NCBI RefSeq assembly: GCF_011299555.1
Contig: NZ_CP049857.1
Location: forward strand, 1,736,001 to 1,800,000
DNA length: 64,000 nucleotides
DNA from: Dysgonomonas sp. HDW5A
Lineage (GTDB): Bacteria > Bacteroidota > Bacteroidia > Bacteroidales > Dysgonomonadaceae
Reading direction: 5' to 3'
Part shown: positions 25,591-33,253 of the stretch, one piece after another
Layout: the number at the start of each line of letters is the position of its first letter
Position numbering within the stretch: position 1 is the first letter of the stretch
Program-made: the position numbers and the translations under genes
The notes under the pieces: model-generated
What the model was told of the DNA's origin: nothing
Seen by the model: only the letters and a program-made list of their open reading frames with translations
Database searches by the model: none

Positions 25591-27444
25591 ATGAAAGATT
25601 TTTTACGTATTCTTCGTCGATTTATTCCTCCTTACAAGAAAGAACTCATACTGAGTTTTATTTTTAATATTTTGTCGGCATTAATGAATGTGCTATCATT
25701 TGCCTTGATAGTGCCTATTCTTAATATTCTTTTTAAAATTAATGAGGATAAATATGAGTTTATGCCTTGGATTAAAGCTGATGCAACAACCTTGATGCAA
25801 AAGATCGAATCTATCGTAGATGTTGCCCAAAATAACTTTTATTATTTAAGTACGACTTATATTGAACAATACGGTGCGTCTAACACCTTACTGATACTGG
25901 CTTTGTCATTGGTTGTGATGACTCTTGTTAAGACAGGTGTTACTTATTTGAGTTCTTTTTTCCTTATTCCTATACGAACGGGTGTGGTACGTGATATTCG
26001 AAATCAAATAAATGATAAGATATTGTCTCTACCCCTGTCTTTTTTCTCAGAAGAGAGAAAAGGGGATATAATCGGTCGTATGACCGGTGACGTTGGTGAA
26101 GTGGAGAACTCCATTATGAGTTCTTTAGATATGCTTTTCAAAAACCCGATTCTGATTTTGGTATATTTTACCACGATGTTGGTTATTAGCTGGCAACTGA
26201 CCATTTTTGTGTTGGTACTTCTCCCTGTATCCGGATTTATAATGGGTAGAGTAGGGAAGACTTTAAAACGTCAGTCTAAAGAGGCTCAGGAAAAATGGGG
26301 CGAATTAATGGCACAAATTGAAGAGACATTAGGTGGACTACGCATTATCAAAGCTTTTAATGCTGAAAGAAAAGTAGAAGACCGATTCCATAAAGAAGGA
26401 GACGAACTTCGCAGAATGTCAAACCGGATCAATCGTCGTCAGCAATTGGCACATCCTATGAGTGAATTTCTAGGTACGGCAACTATTGCAGTCGTTCTGT
26501 GGTATGGTGGCAATCTTATTTTAGGACATGATGCCTCTATTACAGCATCCAGTTTTATGTTTTATCTAGTTATGTTTTACAGTATCATAAATCCTGCTAA
26601 AGAGTTCTCCAAGTCAGCTTATGCCATACAGAAAGGATTGGCCTCTATGGAGCGAATAGATAAAATACTGGGAGCTAAAAGTAATATCGTTGATCCCGAA
26701 AACCCTGTACAACTTTCTTTTAATAAAGAAATTGAATATAGAAATATTTGGTTTAAATATCAGAATAACTGGGTATTGCAGGACATCAATCTGGTTATAC
26801 CTAAAGGAAAAACAATTGCTCTTGTGGGACAGTCGGGATCAGGTAAATCTACTATGGTCGATCTGCTTCCACGCTTCTATGACGTTGATAAGGGTGAAAT
26901 CTTAATTGATGGAGTTAACGTTAAGAATGCCAAAGTAGTAGACCTGCGTTCATTGATGGGAAATGTAAATCAAGAAGCAATCTTATTTAATGATACATTC
27001 TTCAATAATATTTCTTTTGGTGTAGAAAATGCTACGCTGGATCAGGTAATAGAAGCTGCCAAGATTGCTAATGCACATGATTTTATCAGTGCTACGGAAA
27101 ATGGTTATGAAACCAATATCGGAGATCGTGGAGGAAAGCTTTCGGGAGGACAACGTCAACGTGTGAGCATTGCCCGTGCTATCTTAAAGAACCCACAGAT
27201 ACTTATTTTGGATGAGGCAACTTCGGCACTGGATACCGAATCGGAAAGACTGGTACAGGAAGCTCTCGAAAACCTCATGCGTAACCGTACTACCATTGTC
27301 ATTGCCCACCGCTTATCTACCATAAAAACCGCCGATGAAATCTGTGTAATGCACGAAGGGCGAATTGTAGAAAGAGGTCATCACGATGAATTGTATAACC
27401 TGAGTGGTTATTATCGAAAACTATGCGATATGCAGCAGTTCTAA
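25591..27444 (+). CDS. ABC exporter, MsbA-like (fused TM and ATPase domains)
   Basis: 617 residues, half-transporter that would act as a homodimer. Six membrane helices lie in about 20-350. The nucleotide-binding domain has Walker A GQSGSGKS (about 411-418), signature LSGGQRQRVS, Walker B 'ILILDEATSALD', and switch His in 'IVIAHRLST'. The closest types are lipid A/lipid flippases and multidrug exporters, and the substrate cannot be told apart. It is a single gene with a terminator downstream. Confidence 0.92.
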   Translation: MKDFLRILRRFIPPYKKELILSFIFNILSALMNVLSFALIVPILNILFKINEDKYEFMPWIKADATTLMQKIESIVDVAQNNFYYLSTTYIEQYGASNTLLILALSLVVMTLVKTGVTYLSSFFLIPIRTGVVRDIRNQINDKILSLPLSFFSEERKGDIIGRMTGDVGEVENSIMSSLDMLFKNPILILVYFTTMLVISWQLTIFVLVLLPVSGFIMGRVGKTLKRQSKEAQEKWGELMAQIEETLGGLRIIKAFNAERKVEDRFHKEGDELRRMSNRINRRQQLAHPMSEFLGTATIAVVLWYGGNLILGHDASITASSFMFYLVMFYSIINPAKEFSKSAYAIQKGLASMERIDKILGAKSNIVDPENPVQLSFNKEIEYRNIWFKYQNNWVLQDINLVIPKGKTIALVGQSGSGKSTMVDLLPRFYDVDKGEILIDGVNVKNAKVVDLRSLMGNVNQEAILFNDTFFNNISFGVENATLDQVIEAAKIANAHDFISATENGYETNIGDRGGKLSGGQRQRVSIARAILKNPQILILDEATSALDTESERLVQEALENLMRNRTTIVIAHRLSTIKTADEICVMHEGRIVERGHHDELYNLSGYYRKLCDMQQF

Positions 27445-27488
27445 AAAAATAGTACAGCTATAATATATAGATACAATCAATAATTGAT

Positions 27489-27520
27489 AGGCAAAGGAAT
27501 CCGTTCTTTTGCCTTTTCTT
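27489..27520 (+). terminator. Rho-independent terminator after the ABC exporter
   Basis: An 11-bp stem AGGCAAAGGAA/TTCTTTTGCCT (27489-27499 with 27504-27514) with one G:T pair and a 4-nt loop, then a T-rich tract. Confidence 0.75.
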
Positions 27521-27586
27521 TGCACCCATTCTGAATATTATTTAGAATCATTCTATTTGTAAATATAACTTAAACTATTGTATAAT

Positions 27587-28618
27587 ATGCAACTGTACAA
27601 TTTGATGAGTGCTGACGAAAGAGCTAAATTGATAGATGAAGCCGGAGTTCAGCGTCTTACCCTTTCCTTTTATGCCTATGCGCATATAGCCGATCCGCAA
27701 GCTTTTAGAGATGACTTGTTTCTTGAGTGGTCAAAACTGGATGTCCTCGGACGTATCTATGTAGCCGAAGAAGGCATCAATGCCCAACTATCTTTACCTG
27801 CGGCAAATATGGCGGCTTTCAAGAGCTATCTGGATACTTATCCTTTTATGAAAGATATTCGCTTGAATGTGGCTGTTGAACATGATAATAAATCATTCTT
27901 GAAACTGACTATCAAAGTTCGTGAGAAGATAGTAGCCGATGGGCTTAACGACGATACATTTGATGTTACCGACATAGGTGTGCATCTTAAAGCCAAAGAA
28001 TTTCATGAAATGATGGCCGATCCCAATACCGTGGTGCTGGATATGCGTAATCATTACGAAAGCGAAGTCGGTCATTTCGAAGGAGCGGTAACGCCTGACG
28101 TAACTACTTTCAGAGAATCCCTGCCTATTATCGACAAGATGCTCGAAGAGCATAAAGAAGACAAAAACCTCTTGATGTATTGTACAGGCGGTATTCGCTG
28201 CGAAAAAGCAAGTGCCTACTTTAAACACAAGGGCTTTAAAAATGTCTATCAACTCGAAGGTGGAATAATTGAGTACACAAGACAAGTAAAAGCCGAAGGC
28301 TTGGAAAGTAAATTCATCGGTAAAAACTTTGTGTTCGACAATCGCTTAGGCGAACGTATCACCGAAGATATCATTGCCCATTGCCATCAATGCGGTAAAC
28401 CCTGCGATACCCATACCAATTGTGCTAACGAAGGTTGTCACCTTTTGTTTATACAATGTCCCGAATGTGCCGAGTCGATGAAAGGATGTTGTTGCAACGA
28501 TTGCAAAGACATAGTTATGTTGCCCGAAGAACAACAAAAAGCACTTCGCAAAGGCAGGCGTAACGATGCCATGATTTTTAGAAAAGGAAAATCCCAAAGC
28601 TTATTTATATCTAAATAA
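27587..28618 (+). CDS. trhO: tRNA uridine(34) hydroxylase
   Basis: Rhodanese-family enzyme of the YceA/TrhO group that hydroxylates U34 of certain tRNAs using oxygen. ATG at 27587 is chosen over an in-frame TTG at 27578. 343 residues: N-terminal acylphosphatase-like domain ('GRIYVAEEGINAQLSLP'), a rhodanese domain with 'VLDMRNHYESEVGHFEGAVTPDVTTF' and the active-site loop 'CTGGIRCEKAS' (about 206), and a C-terminal Cys-rich region ('CHQCGKPCDTHTNC... CPECAESMKGCC'). Single gene with a hairpin terminator. Confidence 0.92.
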   Translation: MQLYNLMSADERAKLIDEAGVQRLTLSFYAYAHIADPQAFRDDLFLEWSKLDVLGRIYVAEEGINAQLSLPAANMAAFKSYLDTYPFMKDIRLNVAVEHDNKSFLKLTIKVREKIVADGLNDDTFDVTDIGVHLKAKEFHEMMADPNTVVLDMRNHYESEVGHFEGAVTPDVTTFRESLPIIDKMLEEHKEDKNLLMYCTGGIRCEKASAYFKHKGFKNVYQLEGGIIEYTRQVKAEGLESKFIGKNFVFDNRLGERITEDIIAHCHQCGKPCDTHTNCANEGCHLLFIQCPECAESMKGCCCNDCKDIVMLPEEQQKALRKGRRNDAMIFRKGKSQSLFISK

Positions 28619-28646
28619 CAAGCCAAAGATAATAATTGCATAAGAT

Positions 28647-28697
28647 AACAAAGGTGACAAGCGTAACGCTCGATTGTCACTTTTGTTGTTTTGTTAA
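28647..28697 (+). terminator. Hairpin terminator after trhO
   Basis: A 14-bp stem AACAAAGGTGACAA/TTGTCACTTTTGTT (28647-28660 with 28674-28687, one G:T), with an inner GCGtaaCGC hairpin in the loop, then T-rich sequence. The arms contain the TGTCACYTTTGT motif seen before the epimerase gene. Confidence 0.7.
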
Positions 28698-28833
28698 GTT
28701 GTTGTTTGACAGTGTTTAAATGCCTAAAACATTACAAAAATGACAAATATTACATTCGTAATCCGTTTTGTTTGTTGGTTTATTGTAAGTTGTTTGTTGT
28801 TAATGTTTTAATCTGTTTTTTTTGACTAAAACA

Positions 28834-28855
28834 TGACACTTGGTGTCACCTTTGT
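28834..28855. promoter_or_regulatory. TGACAC-ttg-GTGTCA palindrome with TGTCACCTTTGT motif
   Basis: An inverted repeat at 28834-28848 overlapping TGTCACCTTTGT at 28844-28855, just beyond the 3' end of the 173-residue minus-strand gene. It may be an operator or part of a terminator; role unknown. Confidence 0.35.
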
Positions 28856-28934
28856 TATCTTCTTGTTCCTGTTTTGTAACTTTATTTCAACTTGCTTCAA
28901 AGATCGCTTCATGATATAGATAAACTGTATTTTC

Positions 28935-29456
28935 CTATTTGAATATGTCTTTGAGCCGACTCCAAAAACTCTTTTTTGTATGTGGGTTTGCCAAGTTATG
29001 ATTATCAATTTCTTGATCTATTGTATTTTTGTTCTCTTGTCTCTTTAACTCTTCAAGAAATTGGGAGGCGTCTTCAATCAGCATCTCTCTTGTATATTTC
29101 ATTTGGTCGTCCATATAATAAATCAATGCTCTGCTTTGATCTATTAGTGCAATAGATATGAGTCCAATACAAAGTCCTGCCGCAAAATCTGATCCCCAAA
29201 TAAATGAAATTGCGGAATCTTCATTTGTCAAGTCTTTTTGAATCCAATTTTCATCAATTTCATCTACATTGGCAAGATAAGTTTCAAAATAGGTCTGGTG
29301 TCCATTAATGCTACAACTGAGTCCCTCTTCATCGATTTTTTTATCAAGATTTTCACCTATTTTGAAGTCGTAACCCATATTTTGGATAGTTTCCTGAAGT
29401 TGTCTGTTCGTTGGTATTTCTGCTTTTCTTAAAAAAGCCATTTGAGTCATTGACAT
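28935..29456 (-). CDS. Uncharacterised protein with one hydrophobic segment
   Basis: 173 residues, family not recognised. The N-terminal part is acidic and soluble, followed by one hydrophobic stretch ('FAAGLCIGLISIALI', about 91-105) and a charged helical C-terminus ending 'KSFWSRLKDIFK', which may be amphipathic. There is no signal peptide. An ATG two codons into the protein is an equally good start. It is flanked by trhO (convergent) and mltF (divergent). No function is proposed. Confidence 0.65.
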   Translation of the reverse strand: MSMTQMAFLRKAEIPTNRQLQETIQNMGYDFKIGENLDKKIDEEGLSCSINGHQTYFETYLANVDEIDENWIQKDLTNEDSAISFIWGSDFAAGLCIGLISIALIDQSRALIYYMDDQMKYTREMLIEDASQFLEELKRQENKNTIDQEIDNHNLANPHTKKSFWSRLKDIFK

Positions 29457-29538
29457 AATAATAGTTTATTTAAATAATTAGGATAGGTGTTATGCTTTTA
29501 TTGTAAAGGTAAATAATATTTTCTTCGATTACTTAAAC

Positions 29539-29570
29539 TTGAAATTATGGTCTAAAAAATAGTATATTTG
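29539..29570 (+). promoter_or_regulatory. Promoter of mltF
   Basis: TTG at 29539-29541 and TATATTTG at 29563-29570, 21 bp apart, 31 bp before the start codon. This is a good match to the Bacteroidetes consensus. Confidence 0.55.
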
Positions 29571-29601
29571 CCCCTAAAATATACACTATAAGCTAGATAT
29601 A

Positions 29602-30984
29602 ATGTCGAGGATTAGCTGTTTTGTTATCTTGATTGGTATTATTGCAATGTTTGGCAGCTGTGCCGAAAAGAAACTGCAAACCCGTGATTTTGAAGAAATA
29701 AAACAATCGGGCGAATTAACCATTATTACCTTAAGTAGTTCTACGTCCTATTTTATCTACAAAGATGAGCCGATGGGTTATGACTATGATCTGGCAAAAG
29801 ATTTTTGCGATCATTACGGTCTGAAATTAAATGTAAAAGTAGCGGAGAATTCTACCCGCCTACTTGAAATGCTCGAAAATGGAGAAGGAGACCTCATAAC
29901 CAGCCCTATCTCTGTTCAGAATGAGCTGAAAGATTCTATTTTATATTGCGGATTAGAGCAAGTATCTCATCAGGTATTAGTCCAAAGAACCAATAAAAAA
30001 GACTCGATGGTTACCGATGTTACTCAACTGATCGGAAAAGAAGTTTATATTAAACACAATACAAAATACCACAAGCGTCTACTCAATTTAGATGCCGAAC
30101 TCGGAAATGGTATCATCATCAAAGATGTAGAGAAGGATACGGTTACAGTAGAAGACCTTATCGAAATGGTCGCTCAAAAAAGAATCGATTATACTGTGGC
30201 AGATGAATACATTGCAAAACTCAACAAAACCTATTATCGCAATATTGATGTGTCTATGGCTCTTAGCTTCGAGCAGCGTTCTTCGTGGGCGGTTCGTAAA
30301 GACACACCCGAATTGGCAAAAGCATTAGATGAATGGTTTGCTGATAATAGTAAAACCCGTGAATATAAATCGATCTTGAAAAAATACTTTGAGTTAAGTA
30401 AACAACCCGATTTTGACGCCAATGTTTTAGTAAACTTACCGAAAGGAAGTGTTTCTCTTTATGATGCCCTTTTCAAAAAATATGCCGCTGTTTCGGGCTA
30501 TGACTGGCATCTATTAGCATCGGTTGCTTATCAGGAATCACGTTTCAAACCCGAAGTTGCTTCGTGGGCGGGTGCAGTAGGATTAATGGGGTTAATGCCC
30601 CGTACTGCCCAAGTCTTCGGTGTGTCGGGTGATGAACTTAAAAATCCCGAACTCAGTATAAAGGTAGGAGCCGAATTAATAAGTAAACTGGATGATATGT
30701 TTGCAAAAGTTCCCGACTCCGAACAACGCCTTAAGTTTATATTGGCAGCTTATAATGGAGGAAATGGACATGTTACCGATGCTCAGGCGTTGGCTCGAAA
30801 ATACAAGGATAACCCGTATGTATGGGATGGGCATGTCGAAAAATACATTGAATTGAAAAGTAAACCCGAATATTATAATGATTCTGTCTGCAAAAACGGT
30901 TACCTTAGAGGGTCGGAAGTGGTAAAGTATGTAAAACAAGTTACCGCTAATCGCGAGAGATTTAAATCTATTGAAACTAAGTAA
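29602..30984 (+). CDS. mltF: Membrane-bound lytic murein transglycosylase F-like lipoprotein
   Basis: Cleaves peptidoglycan between MurNAc and GlcNAc. 460 residues: lipobox GSC (Cys about 20), a periplasmic binding-protein fold (SBP family 3, about 35-265, 'GYDYDLAKDFCDHYGLKLNVKV'), and a C-terminal SLT domain with the catalytic Glu in 'VAYQESRF' (about 313) followed by 'GAVGLMGLMPRTAQ' and 'FILAAYNGGNGHV'. The architecture is that of MltF, which is allosterically controlled by peptide binding. It lies 66 bp upstream of the M28 peptidase gene, with a short hairpin between them. Confidence 0.93.
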   Translation: MSRISCFVILIGIIAMFGSCAEKKLQTRDFEEIKQSGELTIITLSSSTSYFIYKDEPMGYDYDLAKDFCDHYGLKLNVKVAENSTRLLEMLENGEGDLITSPISVQNELKDSILYCGLEQVSHQVLVQRTNKKDSMVTDVTQLIGKEVYIKHNTKYHKRLLNLDAELGNGIIIKDVEKDTVTVEDLIEMVAQKRIDYTVADEYIAKLNKTYYRNIDVSMALSFEQRSSWAVRKDTPELAKALDEWFADNSKTREYKSILKKYFELSKQPDFDANVLVNLPKGSVSLYDALFKKYAAVSGYDWHLLASVAYQESRFKPEVASWAGAVGLMGLMPRTAQVFGVSGDELKNPELSIKVGAELISKLDDMFAKVPDSEQRLKFILAAYNGGNGHVTDAQALARKYKDNPYVWDGHVEKYIELKSKPEYYNDSVCKNGYLRGSEVVKYVKQVTANRERFKSIETK

Positions 30985-31005
30985 GGTCATGCAGACCTGT
31001 TTTTG
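30984..31005 (+). terminator. Compact hairpin after mltF
   Basis: AGGTC-atgca-GACCT starting in the stop codon, then GTTTTTG. The stem is short, so it is a weak or regulatory terminator. Confidence 0.4.
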
Positions 31006-31050
31006 TTGTATTTAGGGATGAAATTTATTTGTCCCGATAATTTGTGTATC

Positions 31051-32049
31051 ATGAAAATTTATTTGTCGATCTTTTTATTAAGTATTTCATTAGGGTCTAT
31101 TTTTGCTCAAAAACCCGTTGAGAAAGGTCTGAACTCAATCACCGAAAGAGATGCGAAAGCCTCTGTCGGCTTTTTGGCAAGCGATGCCCTTCAAGGGCGT
31201 GGAGCAGGAGCTTTAGGAGGAGAAATAGCATCCGAATATCTGGCTTCATACCTAACCTCTTTAGGGATTCAACCTTTAGGCGATACTTATTTTCAGCCTT
31301 TTGAAGCATATAGCGAAGACTTTAAACAAAAGAAAAGATATCAGGTAAATCCCGATTCGATAGCTAAATATAAACAGGGTGTACACAGGGTACTGAATCT
31401 TAGAAATGTGCTGGGAATGATTCCCGGTGTCAATACAAATGAATATGTAATAGTGGGTGCCCACTTCGATCATTTAGGGATGGATCCTAATTTAGTGGGC
31501 GATCAGATATACAATGGTGCAGATGATAACGCTTCGGGAGTATCGGCAGTAATGCAGATAGCAAAAGCTTTTGTTGAAAGCGGTGTTCAGCCTCAACGAA
31601 ATGTGATTTTTGCATTCTGGGATGGCGAAGAAGAAGGATTATTAGGCTCGCGATACTTTGTCCAGAACTGTTCCTTTATCAATCAGGTAAAAGGATATCT
31701 AAATTTCGACATGATAGGTCGTAATACAGACGAAACCAATCCCACTCATGTAGTTTATTTCTATACGGAAGCAAATCCCGCTTTCGGGCAATGGCTCAAA
31801 GATGACATTCAAAAATACAATCTGCAATTGAATCCCAAGTATCATCCGTGGGATAATCCGGTTGGAGGAAGCGATAACGGTTCGTTTGCTAAAGCCGGCG
31901 TTCCTATTATCTGGTATCATACCGATGGGCATCCCGATTATCACAAACCCAGTGATGAGGCTTCGAAAATAAACTGGAAAAAGTTAGTTGAGATAACCAA
32001 AGCTTCTTATTTGAACTCGTGGAATCTCGCAAACGAAAAAACATATTAA
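31051..32049 (+). CDS. Secreted M28-family zinc aminopeptidase
   Basis: ATG at 31051 is preferred to an upstream in-frame TTG because a signal peptide begins there (cleavage about residue 20, 'GSIFAQ'). 332 residues. The M28 metal-binding pattern is complete: 'VGAHFDHLG', 'GADDNASGVSAV', 'DGEEEGLLGSRYF' (catalytic Glu pair), 'NFDMIGRN', and the last His in 'YHKPSDEASKI'. A role in degrading peptides in the periplasm or outside the cell is likely. It follows mltF on the same strand. Confidence 0.9.
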   Translation: MKIYLSIFLLSISLGSIFAQKPVEKGLNSITERDAKASVGFLASDALQGRGAGALGGEIASEYLASYLTSLGIQPLGDTYFQPFEAYSEDFKQKKRYQVNPDSIAKYKQGVHRVLNLRNVLGMIPGVNTNEYVIVGAHFDHLGMDPNLVGDQIYNGADDNASGVSAVMQIAKAFVESGVQPQRNVIFAFWDGEEEGLLGSRYFVQNCSFINQVKGYLNFDMIGRNTDETNPTHVVYFYTEANPAFGQWLKDDIQKYNLQLNPKYHPWDNPVGGSDNGSFAKAGVPIIWYHTDGHPDYHKPSDEASKINWKKLVEITKASYLNSWNLANEKTY

Positions 32050-32060
32050 AGCCACAAGGT

Positions 32061-32090
32061 AAGTTCGCAGAACTATTTATTGCTTTGGCA
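32061..32090 (+). repeat. Short hairpin repeat (copy B)
   Basis: AGTTC-gca-GAACT followed by TATTTATTGCTTTGGC, 28 of 30 bases the same as 5491-5520, again just after a gene. Confidence 0.5.
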
Positions 32091-32159
32091 AGTTAAAAGT
32101 AATAGGTAGTTATGATTTTAAAATGTGTTATTAAATAGTTGCTTTCACTTAGTAGTACA

Positions 32160-33143
32160 ATGGAATTCAGAAAAAAGGTAGAAGTGCCGAAATCGGAATT
32201 AAGAATTACCCATCAAACCAAGATGGTTTTGTTCGGGTCTTGTTTTGCCGAAAATATAGGTAAACAGCTTCTCGAAAATAAATTTCCCGTCAATGTAAAC
32301 CCCTTTGGAGTTCTTTACAATCCGGCTTCTATATCTCAGGCAATAAAATTGTTACAGGAAAATAAGGTTTTTACAGAGGAAGATATCTTCCTCAATCAAG
32401 GAGTTTTCCGTACCTATTTTCATCATAGCCAGTTTTCGAGTGCCGATAAAGATAAATTCCTGCAAACGATAAATGAAAAAAGAGACAAAGCATCTGCCGA
32501 TTTAAGAGAAGCCGAAGTACTTCTTATCACTTTCGGGACAGCGTATGTGTTTAACCTCAAAGAAACTGCTCAGGTTGTTGCCAATTGTCATAAACAGCCC
32601 TCTCATATTTTTAATCGAAATAAACTTTCTGTATCGGAAATTGTTTCTTCTTGGACTGAACTTATAGAAGAGTCTATAAGGATTAATCCCGATCTGAAAA
32701 TCGTATTCACAGTAAGTCCTATACGCCATTGGAAAGACGGAGCTCACAACAATCAATTGAGTAAAGCTACATTGCTTTTAGCAATGGATGAGCTGGTAAA
32801 TAAATTCCCGAATTTGTACTACTTTCCCTCCTACGAAATAGTGTTGGACGAATTGAGGGATTATAGGTTTTACAGCGAAGATATGATTCATCCCAATGAT
32901 ATAGCTATACGATATATTTGGGAAATTTTCAGTGATACATATTTCGAGGAAGAAACTAAAAAACTATGTGGTCAATGGCAGAATATAGCTCGGGCAATTG
33001 CCCATCGTCCTTTTAATGAGGATACTGAGGAGCATAAACAATTTTTAAAACAAACTTTGTTAAAGCTCCAATCTATCCGAAATAATTATCCTTACTTTGA
33101 TTGCGAAAACGAACTTCTACTGCTGGAGAGTAAGCTTTCTTGA
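32160..33143 (+). CDS. GSCFA-domain protein
   Basis: ATG at 32160 is the natural start; an in-frame TTG lies 21 bp upstream. 327 residues with the name-giving motif 'VLFGSCFAENIG' (about 24-35) and 'NPFGVLYNPASI', then 'LITFGTAYVF', 'FTVSPIRHWKDG' and 'DMIHPNDIAIRYIWE'. The fold is SGNH-hydrolase-like: Ser of GSCF and the Asp-x-x-His 'DMIHP' fit a catalytic arrangement. The true substrate is not known. It lies 110 bp before murF-alr, a neighbourhood that hints at a cell-wall role. Confidence 0.88.
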   Translation: MEFRKKVEVPKSELRITHQTKMVLFGSCFAENIGKQLLENKFPVNVNPFGVLYNPASISQAIKLLQENKVFTEEDIFLNQGVFRTYFHHSQFSSADKDKFLQTINEKRDKASADLREAEVLLITFGTAYVFNLKETAQVVANCHKQPSHIFNRNKLSVSEIVSSWTELIEESIRINPDLKIVFTVSPIRHWKDGAHNNQLSKATLLLAMDELVNKFPNLYYFPSYEIVLDELRDYRFYSEDMIHPNDIAIRYIWEIFSDTYFEEETKKLCGQWQNIARAIAHRPFNEDTEEHKQFLKQTLLKLQSIRNNYPYFDCENELLLLESKLS

Positions 33144-33253
33144 AGGAGCAATAGCAACTAAAAGAGTGTTGATTATAGATCAATTGATTACATGCTTTGG
33201 TTAAGCAGAATTAAAGAAATAAAAGGGTTTCGAACCCACAACTAAAAATAGAA

